This document shows positions 25,771-33,743 of a stretch of 64,000 nt of DNA, piece after piece (the first letter of the stretch is position 1; each line of letters opens with the position of its first letter). The notes below the pieces were generated by a model. It ran no database searches and was not told the origin of the DNA. It saw only the letters and a program-made list of their open reading frames with translations. Location: the NCBI GenBank assembly GCA_944392275.1, contig CALXWA010000001.1, forward strand, positions 68,737-132,736, given 5' to 3'. The stretch is from an uncultured Alphaproteobacteria bacterium (GTDB lineage: Bacteria > Pseudomonadota > Alphaproteobacteria > RF32 > CAG-239). Both the position numbers and the translations under genes were made by a program.

Positions 25771-26161
25771 AAATTGTGCGGAATTTCTAGATTTTTATGT
25801 CGTTTTTCAAGATGAGGTAAGCCTGTGGTGGTTAAAGGTTCTCAAACCCGGATTCCGGCATTGTTATATACTTTTGCCTCTTGAAAAAAATAAATGGTTG
25901 GAGATTAATCCCATGTCTAATCGGATATTTTTCTTTTTGCGAACAGTTCCCGAAGGGGTTGATTTTCTGGATTCCCTATGTTGTGAAAAACGCCGTTGTT
26001 TGATGATAAAGGTGTCACAATTTCCGCCGCTAAAGCCGGCTCCGCTTGGCTTTTTTAGTTGTGTGGAGTTTGTAAAAAGGTGTCTGGATATTCATGACCG
26101 AACAGTTATCACGCCATATCAGTTATACAAAAAACTTAAAATTGTAGGAAAAAAATCTTGA
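25757..26161 (+). CDS. Unknown early protein, possible permuted papain-like (NlpC/P60-type) fold
   Basis: The ATG at 25757 with GGAG at about 7 nt gives 134 residues; the start overlaps the preceding stop. A conserved-looking FRHCYILL strand with His35 is followed by W-LEINP and later FFSCVEFVKRCL with Cys102 at the start of a helix. A His-strand first and a Cys-helix later is the order expected for circularly permuted NlpC/P60 (LRAT/YiiX-like) folds. That is inference from the pattern only. Role could be peptidoglycan or protein cleavage. Other reading: a phage protein of unknown fold. Confidence 0.6.
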   Translation: MDSYKNCAEFLDFYVVFQDEVSLWWLKVLKPGFRHCYILLPLEKNKWLEINPMSNRIFFFLRTVPEGVDFLDSLCCEKRRCLMIKVSQFPPLKPAPLGFFSCVEFVKRCLDIHDRTVITPYQLYKKLKIVGKKS

Positions 26162-26190
26162 CAAGCCGTTTTTTTTGTGTTAAGAAACAA

Positions 26191-26260
26191 AACATCACTT
26201 GCCGGTAGTGTGTCCAAAAGAAATGAAACAGTTCGAAATCTCAAGTTTCGAACTTTTTTT
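26191..26260 (+). ncRNA. Possible short RNA or leader ending at an intrinsic terminator
   Basis: Promoter TTGACA (26158-26163), 17 bp, TAAGAA (26181-26186). The expected transcript is about 68 nt: a first hairpin ACA-U-CACT / AGTGTGT (26192-26213) and then a perfect 8-bp stem GTTCGAAA / TTTCGAAC (26231-26253) with seven T. It ends 25 nt before the TerS-like gene and has no ORF. It resembles a promoter-proximal terminator that would need antitermination for late genes, or a small RNA. Confidence 0.5.
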
Positions 26261-26284
26261 ATTTTAAAATTACAGGAGTTTTTA

Positions 26285-26593
26285 ATGCGTTCAAAAAATG
26301 TAAAGACACTTCGTGCTTTAAAAAATCGCTTAAAAAAAACACTGCCACAAAAAATATCAGAAGTAATCGAAAGTTATGAAGATTTTTGTGAACACCAAAT
26401 TCCCGAAGATGCCAAAGGATTTAGTGCCCATCATAATGCCTGTAAATCAGCCGTTAGCCATGCTGAAACATTGCTAAAATTAGCTCGTTGGACCGAAGGT
26501 GAAGAAACCCTGACCCCAAAGGAGGATTCTTTGACAGAATTGTTAGAAGAAGCACAGCAAGAAAATCGGAAATTTGAAGATGAAGAAATTTAA
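26285..26593 (+). CDS. Terminase small subunit candidate
   Basis: A 102-residue, helical, charged protein right before TerL, the usual place of TerS. The ATG at 26285 follows AGGAG by 7 nt. It has a basic N-terminus (RALKNRLKKTLPQ), a histidine-containing centre and an acidic C-terminus overlapping the start of TerL. No recognisable signature; the call rests on position, size and charge. Confidence 0.55.
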   Translation: MRSKNVKTLRALKNRLKKTLPQKISEVIESYEDFCEHQIPEDAKGFSAHHNACKSAVSHAETLLKLARWTEGEETLTPKEDSLTELLEEAQQENRKFEDEEI

Positions 26594-28061
26594 TTTTTTT
26601 GAATTCATATATATCTGGTTTAGACTGCAATCCATGACGGTACCGACCCATCAACGCAAAATTGCCAAATGGCTTTATGGATTGTGGAAGTCGGAAGACC
26701 GTAAAGGGTTGTTGATGGCTTTTCGCAATTCGGGCAAGTCAACGGTTGTCGGGTTATTTTGTGCATGGGTTTTGTACCAAAATTCGGCCTTGCGGATTTT
26801 GGTAATGGCGGCGGATTATTCTTTGGCAAAAAAAATGGTTCGTAACGTAAAGCGGATTATTGAACAACATCCATTAACCAAAGGGCTAAAACCGGAGCAT
26901 CTGGAACAATGGGCTTCGGATCAGTTTACGGTTAATCGAGATTCGGAGCTAAGAGATCCATCCATGCTTGCCAAGGGGATTGGAGCCAATATTACCGGTC
27001 TAAGGGCGGATATTATTATTTGTGATGACGTAGAGGTTCCCAAAAATTGTGATACCTCTCAAAAAAGGGAAGAGCTGAGGCAGCGTTTGGATGAACTGGA
27101 TTATATTCTTACACCGGGCGGAATGCAGCTTTATATTGGCACCCCGCATACTTATTACACAATTTATCGAACGAAATATGAGCCGGAGTTAAAAGAGCAA
27201 AAACCGTATTTGCTTGGGTTTCATAGCTTAAAATTGCCGATATTGGATGCAAAGGGAAACAGTGTTTGGCCGGAGCGTTTTGATAAAGAAAAAATTGCTT
27301 CCATACGGATTAGGTCCGGAGAAAACAAGTTTCGTTCACAAATGATGTTAGAGGCTGTCAATATTACCGATTCTCGTCTTAGGCCGGAGTTATTACAGGC
27401 CTATGACGGCCGGTTGGAAACCATAACCTCCAACGGAAAAGAGGTCTTAAAAATCGGCGGAAAAAAGATGGTATCGGCATCTTGTTGGTGGGATCCGTCT
27501 TTTGGAAGTACAAACGGAGACAATTCGGTTATCGCATGCGTTTTTAACGACGGAGAAGGCGGCTATTGGTTGCACGATATTGAATACATCAAAATAGATA
27601 CCGCCTTACAAACCAATAGGGCAGAGGCTCAGTGCCAAAAAGTCATAGAGTTTTTGCGTCGTAATTACGTTCCTTCCGTTCGGGTAGAAGCCAACGGTAT
27701 CGGAAAATTTTTGCCTTCCATTTTACGGCAAATGTTAAAAACGGAAGGCTTAAAGATAGCGGTAATGGAAATGTATTCGACATCCAACAAAGAACAAAGA
27801 ATTTTGGAAGCTTATGATGTCATATTGGCGGCCGGAGCTTTGCATGCCAACAACAAAATTTGGCAAACCCCGTTTATTGAAGAACTAAGGGAATGGACCC
27901 CGAACGGGTGTCTGCATGATGACGGAGTAGATGCCGTTGCCGGCTGCCTTCTTTCAGAGCCGGTTCGTTTACCTCAAGTACCGGATTTTCCGGGTGTTCC
28001 GATAAAACCTTCTTGGACCGGAGGAAAAGCCTTTAAAGCACAAACAAAATTTGAAATTTAG
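26580..28061 (+). CDS. Phage terminase large subunit (T7 gp19-type)
   Basis: The packaging motor. ATPase: Walker A AFRNSGKST (47-55 from the ATG at 26580) and Walker B IIICDDVE. RNase-H-like nuclease: CWWDPSFGS and HDDGVDAVAG supply the acidic metal ligands. Length of 493 residues is close to podovirus-type terminases. Both catalytic parts look intact, so DNA packaging should be possible. It overlaps the TerS-like gene and is followed by morphogenesis genes. Confidence 0.93.
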   Translation: MKKFNFFEFIYIWFRLQSMTVPTHQRKIAKWLYGLWKSEDRKGLLMAFRNSGKSTVVGLFCAWVLYQNSALRILVMAADYSLAKKMVRNVKRIIEQHPLTKGLKPEHLEQWASDQFTVNRDSELRDPSMLAKGIGANITGLRADIIICDDVEVPKNCDTSQKREELRQRLDELDYILTPGGMQLYIGTPHTYYTIYRTKYEPELKEQKPYLLGFHSLKLPILDAKGNSVWPERFDKEKIASIRIRSGENKFRSQMMLEAVNITDSRLRPELLQAYDGRLETITSNGKEVLKIGGKKMVSASCWWDPSFGSTNGDNSVIACVFNDGEGGYWLHDIEYIKIDTALQTNRAEAQCQKVIEFLRRNYVPSVRVEANGIGKFLPSILRQMLKTEGLKIAVMEMYSTSNKEQRILEAYDVILAAGALHANNKIWQTPFIEELREWTPNGCLHDDGVDAVAGCLLSEPVRLPQVPDFPGVPIKPSWTGGKAFKAQTKFEI

Positions 28062-28071
28062 CGGAGGAAAA

Positions 28072-28335
28072 ATGCCGAATGAATTGGTTAATTGGCTGGC
28101 AATGATAGAAATACCGATTTTTGCCGGCCTTTTTCGTCAGCTCTTAAAAAACAAAAAAGAAGTTGACGGAGATTTACAACAACAACGAGACAACATTGCC
28201 GAGTTTAAGCTTTATGCGGCTCGCAATTATGTGTCTTTTGCCGGACTGAAAGATGTTGAAAAACGTTTGAGCGAACAGTTGCGGCGAATAGAAAAAAAAT
28301 TGGATGAAAGGAGTACATCCTATGAGTCAAGATGA
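28072..28335 (+). CDS. Small phage-cassette protein with C-terminal coiled coil
   Basis: An 87-residue protein. A hydrophobic N-terminal segment (LVNWLAMIEIPIFAGLF) is followed by a charged helix ending RLSEQLRRIEKKLDE, a heptad-like coiled coil. GGAGG lies 6 nt before the ATG at 28072. Similar anchor-plus-coiled-coil proteins occur between terminase and lysin genes in phages and may be spanin- or holin-like, but I do not recognise this one. It overlaps the lysin gene. Confidence 0.65.
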   Translation: MPNELVNWLAMIEIPIFAGLFRQLLKNKKEVDGDLQQQRDNIAEFKLYAARNYVSFAGLKDVEKRLSEQLRRIEKKLDERSTSYESR

Positions 28336-28738
28336 GGATATTTTGGCACGTACCCTATACGGAGAAGCCAGAGGCGAAAAAATAGCAGGAATGGAGGCAA
28401 TTGCCAGTGTCATATTGAATCGACTGGCCTTCAGCCGCCAAAAAAACGGTTATTGGTGGGGTAATACCATAACGGAAATTTGTCGTAAGCCTTACCAGTT
28501 TTCATGCTGGAATCAAGATGATGTTAATTACCAAAAAATTATTTCCGTCGGGGAAGAGGATAAAAGTTTTGGCATCTGCCGCCGAATTGCCCGGCGAGCC
28601 GTAAGCGGATTATTAAAAGACGAAACGCAAGGGGCAACTCACTATCACCACTTTCAAATCATGCCGCAATGGGCCAAAGGCAAAATTCCGTGTGCGGAAA
28701 TCGGCAGTCATCTTTTTTACAATAATATAGAAGGATAA
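28322..28738 (+). CDS. SleB-type cell wall hydrolase (endolysin)
   Basis: A 138-residue enzyme of the cell-wall hydrolase family (Hydrolase_2), known from spore cortex lytic SleB and many phages. LARTLYGEARGE supplies the catalytic Glu region, then IASVILNRL and a PYQFSCWN motif; the C-terminus has ATHYHHFQIMPQW. AAAGGAG precedes the ATG at 28322. No signal peptide, so it needs the adjacent holin for export. Confidence 0.9.
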   Translation: MSQDEDILARTLYGEARGEKIAGMEAIASVILNRLAFSRQKNGYWWGNTITEICRKPYQFSCWNQDDVNYQKIISVGEEDKSFGICRRIARRAVSGLLKDETQGATHYHHFQIMPQWAKGKIPCAEIGSHLFYNNIEG

Positions 28739-28741
28739 AAC

Positions 28742-29254
28742 ATGATTACCAAAATTTTAAGCAAAATCGGCTTGCCATTTTTAGTAAAATTTATCGGGCA
28801 AGCCTTAGGCTCCATCAACAATGACCAAGCCAAACAGGCCAGTCTTTTGTTGGGGGATGTTGATACGGCAATCCAACAACGTCAAATCTCTGTTGAAGAG
28901 TTAAAAGAAGCCAATCGACATATGGAAAAATCAGCTGAACTGGAAGCTTCGGTTGATGAAAAGACCTTAAACACCATTCATCAAACCATTCGTAAAGAGA
29001 TGGATGCCGGCGACAAATTTGTTCGGTTTTGGCGTCCGGCTTTTGGTTATTCCATGGCTCTGGCTTGGTTGATGAATATGTTTACGGTTTGCTATGTCAT
29101 CATTTCTGAAAATCCCGATGCGGCAGAGATTATTCTGTCTTTGGCAGAAACAACGCCGCTTTGGGGAATAGCTTTGGGCGTTTTGGGAATATCGGTTGTC
29201 AAAAGCACACCGGAAAAAACAAACGGCCTCAATCTTAAATCACTAAAAAAATGA
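28742..29254 (+). CDS. Holin of the 3TM / gene-transfer-agent type
   Basis: 170 residues: a helical N-terminus, then GDKFVRFWRPAFGYSMALAW, a transmembrane segment, a short loop, and a second segment (LWGIALGVLGISVV). The RWRP-type motif before the membrane part is characteristic of the 3TM holin family named for gene-transfer release in alphaproteobacteria. Family assignment is from memory. It would make the pores that release the lysin. Start 4 nt after the lysin stop. Confidence 0.8.
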   Translation: MITKILSKIGLPFLVKFIGQALGSINNDQAKQASLLLGDVDTAIQQRQISVEELKEANRHMEKSAELEASVDEKTLNTIHQTIRKEMDAGDKFVRFWRPAFGYSMALAWLMNMFTVCYVIISENPDAAEIILSLAETTPLWGIALGVLGISVVKSTPEKTNGLNLKSLKK

Positions 29255-29267
29255 AAGGAAAATAATC

Positions 29268-29480
29268 ATGGGTGGAGTATTTAAACCGTCCAAAGTAGAG
29301 ACACCGGCTCCGGCGCCGACCGTAACCGAAACCACGGACACCGATACCGAAGCACAAAAACGCAAAGAGGCCCAAGAGCGGCAACGCCGAGGCTTAGAGA
29401 GCAATATTAAAACATCCTATCAGGGAATATTACGCCCGAACGAAGATAGTTTTAAACGTAAAAAATTACTTGGAGAATAA
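29268..29480 (+). CDS. Small phage structural protein, unknown
   Basis: 70 residues: a Pro/Thr-rich N-terminus (KVETPAPAPTVTETTDT), an R/Q/E helix (RKEAQERQRRG) and a tail ending KKLLGE. Small proteins of this shape lie before the portal gene in many podovirus-like elements, but their role is unknown. AAAGGAAA precedes the start. It is followed 2 bp later by the portal gene. Confidence 0.7.
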   Translation: MGGVFKPSKVETPAPAPTVTETTDTDTEAQKRKEAQERQRRGLESNIKTSYQGILRPNEDSFKRKKLLGE

Positions 29481-29482
29481 AA

Positions 29483-31000
29483 ATGGATAATCAGGCATTG
29501 CAAATAATCGAAGGGTACAAAAAAGCCGTCAGAAGACGCCAAAATTGGGAGCCGCATTGGCAAGAATGCTATGAATATGCCTTTCCGCAAAGAGAAAATT
29601 CGGCCTTGTCCCTAAACAGCTTTGAAATAGGGGAAAAAAAGAATTTACACCTTTACGATGCGACGGCGGCCGATGCCGTCGACCAATTAGCGTCTTCCCT
29701 CTTGGCTGAATTGACACCGCCATGGGCAAAATGGTTTGGGTTTAAGGCCGGAGCGGAATTAACCGATACGGAAAAAGAACAAGTTGCCGCAACTTTAGAA
29801 AATACGGCTTCGGTTATTTTGCAAAATTTTGAACATTCAAATTTTGCGGTTGAAATCCATCAATGCTATCTCGATTTAGTTATTGCCGGTACCGCATGCC
29901 TGATGTTTGAAGAAGCTCCGATCGGAGAGGCCAGTGCCTTTCGCTTTTACGCCGTCCCACTGCGAGAAATTGCTCTGGATGAAAGTGCCGGAGGCAGGAT
30001 AGATACAACCTATCGCTGTTCGGAATGTAGTTTAAATGAGTTAAAATTACGTTTTCCCGAGGCAGAAATTCCGGATCCGATTATGCGTCGTTTTTCAGAA
30101 GATAATCAGTATCGCTGCCGTTTGCTGGAGGCGGTCATTCCACAATACACACAACCCGGAAAAGGCGGATATCACTATACGGTGTTGTTGTATGACGACA
30201 ACGATGTGGATGCTCATATCATCAAAGAAGGTAATTTTAAGGATTCTCCTTTTATCAACTTTCGTTGGTTGAAAGCTCCGGGAGAAATTTATGGCCGATC
30301 ACCGGTTATGAAAGCTCTTCCGGATATTAAAACCGCCAATAAGGTTGTGGAGTTGATTTTGAAAAATGCCTCCATTTCCGTAACCGGGATTTGGCAAGCA
30401 GATGACGATGGTATTCTCAATCCGGCCAATATCAAATTGGTTCCGGGGGCCATTATTCCCAAAGCGGTTGGATCTAAAGGGTTAACTCCATTGGAAGCTC
30501 CCGGAAAATTTGATGTCTCGCAGCTGATTTTGGAGGATTTGCGAAACCGAATAAACCATGCCCTGTTAGCGGACAGACTTTCTCAAATTAATGCTCCGCA
30601 AATGACGGCAACGGAAGTTTTGGAGCGTTCGGCAGAAATGGCTCGTATTTTAGGAGCCTCATTCGGACGTCTGCAATCAGAATTGTTGACGCCTTTGTTA
30701 AAGAGGGCCTTTCATATTTTGCGTCGTCGCGGAGATGTCTTGAATTTTGATTTAGACGGCAAGATTGTCGACTTGCAATATAAATCACCGTTAGCCATGG
30801 TGCAATCAAGACAAGATGTTCGCAATGTTTCGGATTGGATAAATATGTTGGGCACTCTCGGTGTTGACGGAGCTTTTGCCGTTAATGGTTTTGAGGCGGC
30901 CAAATGGCTCGGACGCACCTTAAACGTCCCGGCTCATTTGATAAATGAAACCAAACCGGATATCTCCGGCTTATTGAACGGAGATTCCGGAAATGTATGA
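29483..31000 (+). CDS. Portal / head-to-tail connector protein
   Basis: 505 residues, like T7 gp8-family connectors. Typical pieces are the early DSLASSLLAEL-like VDQLASSLLAELTPPW, the middle FRWLKAPGEIYGRSP and the clip-region MTATEVLERSAEMARILG ending with LKRAFHILRRRG. Forms the dodecameric ring through which DNA is packaged. It appears complete and ends in an ATGA-type overlap with the next gene. Confidence 0.92.
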   Translation: MDNQALQIIEGYKKAVRRRQNWEPHWQECYEYAFPQRENSALSLNSFEIGEKKNLHLYDATAADAVDQLASSLLAELTPPWAKWFGFKAGAELTDTEKEQVAATLENTASVILQNFEHSNFAVEIHQCYLDLVIAGTACLMFEEAPIGEASAFRFYAVPLREIALDESAGGRIDTTYRCSECSLNELKLRFPEAEIPDPIMRRFSEDNQYRCRLLEAVIPQYTQPGKGGYHYTVLLYDDNDVDAHIIKEGNFKDSPFINFRWLKAPGEIYGRSPVMKALPDIKTANKVVELILKNASISVTGIWQADDDGILNPANIKLVPGAIIPKAVGSKGLTPLEAPGKFDVSQLILEDLRNRINHALLADRLSQINAPQMTATEVLERSAEMARILGASFGRLQSELLTPLLKRAFHILRRRGDVLNFDLDGKIVDLQYKSPLAMVQSRQDVRNVSDWINMLGTLGVDGAFAVNGFEAAKWLGRTLNVPAHLINETKPDISGLLNGDSGNV

Positions 31001-31220
31001 GGAGAAAGATACCTCCCAAATGACGGACGAAGAAATTCGTAAGTCATTTCAAAAATGTTTTCATGGCAAAGAAGGAGCAATTGTTCTTTCTTACCTGAAA
31101 AGGCTGACATTAGAGCGTTACCTTGGACCGGATATTTCTACGGATGCATTAAGGCATTTGGAAGGACAACGGTATTTAGTCGGATATATTTTATCACTCT
31201 GCCGTCAGGAAAAACAATAA
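30993..31220 (+). CDS. Bbp19-like small phage protein
   Basis: 75 residues, containing SFQKCFHGKEGAIVLSYLKR and LRHLEGQRYLVGYIL. The EGQR motif and helical layout recall the Bordetella phage Bbp19-type family found between portal and scaffold genes. Function unknown; probably a minor structural or assembly factor. It overlaps the portal stop by 8 nt. Confidence 0.7.
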   Translation: MYEEKDTSQMTDEEIRKSFQKCFHGKEGAIVLSYLKRLTLERYLGPDISTDALRHLEGQRYLVGYILSLCRQEKQ

Positions 31221-31239
31221 AACAGAAAGGAAAGAAAAA

Positions 31240-31944
31240 ATGAAAAAAAATGCAGAAAATCTGCTTGAAACATCGGTTGCAAACCAACCACAAATTTCAT
31301 CCGGTAAGCCGCAAGGACTACCGGATAAATTTTATGACGCAACAACCGGACAAGTCAAATTGGAAGAATTAATCCAAGCTTATAATGACTTAGCCATGCG
31401 TGATGATAATTTGATTGAAGGTAATCTTCGTAATATCCCGAACAGTTATGAAGATTATGAAATTACCATTCCCAGTCCTTATTTGGAACGGGATGACGAA
31501 GTCCTAAAACGCATGTTTGAAAAACGTTTTACCAACGAACAAGCTCAGTTGGTTTACGATTTGGCCAACGAAAGAGTCTTGCCCTATATTGAAGAAATGA
31601 CCGTGAATTTTGAGGCTGCCCGCCAAATCGAAAAATTGGTGGCTTATTTTGGTGGCCAAGAAAGATTCAATGAGGTTTCAAGACAAATTTCTTCCTGGGC
31701 AAAACAAAATGTCAATCCGAAGGTTTACGAGGCTTTAGCCTCAACATCGGAAGGGGTAGTGGCACTTTATCAGATGATGTCCTCCAAAGAGCCGGTTTTG
31801 TCAAAAGAAAGTGGCAACATGCAACCTTTGAATGAAGAAACCCTTCGACGGATGATGGAAGATCCTCGTTATTGGCGAGATCACGATAAAGAATACGTCG
31901 CCCGTATTACCAGAGGTTTTGAAAAACTTTATCCCTCAAAATAA
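31240..31944 (+). CDS. Head scaffolding protein candidate
   Basis: 234 residues, acidic and helical, between connector and capsid, the T7 gp9 position. It has a disordered N-terminus, a central helix with YIEEMTVNFEAARQIEKL and a C-terminal RRMMEDPRYWRDHDKEYVARIT segment that resembles scaffold or protease-like capsid-binding ends in podoviruses. AGAAAGGAAAG precedes the start. Confidence 0.75.
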   Translation: MKKNAENLLETSVANQPQISSGKPQGLPDKFYDATTGQVKLEELIQAYNDLAMRDDNLIEGNLRNIPNSYEDYEITIPSPYLERDDEVLKRMFEKRFTNEQAQLVYDLANERVLPYIEEMTVNFEAARQIEKLVAYFGGQERFNEVSRQISSWAKQNVNPKVYEALASTSEGVVALYQMMSSKEPVLSKESGNMQPLNEETLRRMMEDPRYWRDHDKEYVARITRGFEKLYPSK

Positions 31945-31971
31945 AAAACAAACAATTAATGGAGAAAATAA

Positions 31972-32796
31972 ATGTCAACAGAAATAACACAATCCTTTAT
32001 CAAACAATTTGAAGCCGATGTCCACTTGGCTTATCAACAAAACGGATCAAAATTAAAAAATATGGTCCGTTCACAAAATAACGTCAAAGGTTCCTCAACC
32101 GTATTTCAAAAAGTAGGAAAAGGGATTGCCTCCAGCAAAGCCCGTCATGGTTTGGTTCCGGTCATGAGCCTTGACCATACCCCGATTGAGTGTGAACTCC
32201 AAGATTATTATGCAGGAGATTGGGTAGATGCCTTGGATGAATTAAAAATCAATCATGATGAAAAACAAGTTGTGGTTAATGCCGGAGCCTATGCTCTCGG
32301 TCGTAAAACCGATGAATTGATTATTTCCGCTTTGGCATCGGCATCTTCGGCCAACGATGTCGGCAGCTATGATGAGGTCTTAACCAAAGCAACCTTGTTG
32401 GAAGCCTTTGCAAAATTAAATTCCAATAATGTTCCTGATGATGGTCAAAGATTTGCAATTGTCGGACCGTTGCAATGGAATGCTCTGTTAAATATTCAAG
32501 AGTTTGCAAGCTCGGATTATGCCGGAGACAACATGCCGTTCTTGAAAGGAACGGAAAGCCGTAAATGGCTTGGTATCAATTGGGTAATGCACACCGGTTT
32601 ACCCTTAGAGGGAACAAACAGAGATTGCTTTATCTTTCATAAAACAGCCGTCGGTCATGCCTCCGGACAGGATGTAAAATCCGATATCACATGGCATGGG
32701 GACCACGCCGCACACTTTGTAAACAACATGATGAGTCAAGGGGCTTGCCTGATTGATGAAAGCGGTGTCGTTCGCATTAAATCAAAAGAAGAATAA
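31972..32796 (+). CDS. Major capsid protein
   Basis: 274 residues following the scaffold-like gene. Features fit a capsid of podovirus-like elements: SSTVFQKVGKG, VMSLDHTPIECELQDYYAG, WVDALDELK, and a C-terminal part with HGDHAAHFVNNMMSQGA. Size is smaller than T7 gp10 (about 345), but matches alphaproteobacterial podovirus-like capsids as I recall. Ribosome binding site TGGAGAAA. Expected HK97-type fold (inference). Confidence 0.85.
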   Translation: MSTEITQSFIKQFEADVHLAYQQNGSKLKNMVRSQNNVKGSSTVFQKVGKGIASSKARHGLVPVMSLDHTPIECELQDYYAGDWVDALDELKINHDEKQVVVNAGAYALGRKTDELIISALASASSANDVGSYDEVLTKATLLEAFAKLNSNNVPDDGQRFAIVGPLQWNALLNIQEFASSDYAGDNMPFLKGTESRKWLGINWVMHTGLPLEGTNRDCFIFHKTAVGHASGQDVKSDITWHGDHAAHFVNNMMSQGACLIDESGVVRIKSKEE

Positions 32797-32821
32797 TAAC
32801 ACAAAGAAAGGAAAAATACCG

Positions 32822-33085
32822 ATGTCATATAATTCTAAAAATTTTAGTGTCATGGCTTATGCCAACGGGTTTACGTTATGGAGCTACTCTACACCGGATA
32901 CTTTGGCAACCGTAATCGGTTCCGGTTATTTGAATGAGATTGCCCCGTTTGCTCGGATTGGCGATATGATTATGGTCAACGCTTCCATTGACGGAAGTCT
33001 TGAGCCGGCAATCCTCGCCGTTACGGCAAATACCGGAGAAGAAGTCAGCGTTTCAACACTTGGCAGTGCGGCAATCGGCGGATAA
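32822..33085 (+). CDS. Small capsid-associated protein, unknown
   Basis: 87 residues from the ATG at 32822 with AAAGGAAA upstream. Beta-rich, containing FTLWSYSTPDTLATVIGSG and a Gly/Ala-rich end. Small proteins after the capsid gene are often decoration or head-fibre proteins; that is positional inference only. Confidence 0.7.
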   Translation: MSYNSKNFSVMAYANGFTLWSYSTPDTLATVIGSGYLNEIAPFARIGDMIMVNASIDGSLEPAILAVTANTGEEVSVSTLGSAAIGG

Positions 33086-33119
33086 AAAGTAAAGACATTA
33101 CTATTGGCAAATGAAAAAA

Positions 33120-33155
33120 GAGCCTTCGCTTTTTCTAAAACGAAGGCTCTCCTTT
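33120..33155 (+). terminator. Stem-loop between capsid and tail modules
   Basis: GAGCCTTCG (33120-33128) pairs with CGAAGGCTC (33141-33149), loop of 12, then TCCTTTT. Strong stem with an imperfect T tract: a leaky terminator that would lower tail gene expression relative to capsid. Confidence 0.65.
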
Positions 33156-33171
33156 TATAACGGAGTTTAAG

Positions 33172-33743
33172 ATGACAGCTTATACCGATATCGGATTATG
33201 TTCTAAAGCCTTATTAAAGCTTGGGGCAACAAGCATTGCCTCTTTTGAGGACGGCACGGCGGAGGCCGAGATTTCCTCCAACTTATATCCCTTGATCAGA
33301 GACGGATTATTATCTTCCTATCCCTGGAGCTTTGCTCTGACACAAACAACATTGGGGCGTTTATATGAGAGCCCGCAGGCCGATTATGCCTATGCCTATC
33401 AGCTTCCCAATGACATGTTAAGAATCATATCGGCAGGTTCTTATTCCCGAGGGAGAGGAATAGAGTATTGCATTAAAGAAAATAGATTACATACGGATTC
33501 AGAAAATGTTGTTTTAACCTACATTTTCCGTCCGGCAGAAAACTCGTTTCCGGCATTTTTTTCGATGCATTGGTAGCACGCCTGACGGCCGAGTTTTGCC
33601 TTCCGCTGACGGAAAGCTCCAGTCGAGCAGAATTTTTATATAAGCGGGCTGAAGAAGAAATAAAAAAAGCTCGTTTAACCGATGCCCAACAAGCAACACC
33701 CAAAAGATTTGAAGATTTTTCGTTAACGGAGGTACGGTTATGA
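33172..33743 (+). pseudogene. Tail tubular protein A (T7 gp11-like), frame broken at a run of seven T
   Basis: The first frame starts at 33172 (MTAYTDIGLCSKALLKLG) and stops at 33576, giving 134 residues. The missing part continues in the -1 frame: FDALVARLTAEFCLPLTE ... up to a TGA at 33741-33743 that overlaps the ATG of the next gene (ATGA). Restored, it would be about 190 residues, the size of T7 gp11. The break is at TTTTTTT (33556-33562); eight T would be in frame. A real deletion, a homopolymer sequencing error or -1 slippage are all possible. Confidence 0.85.
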
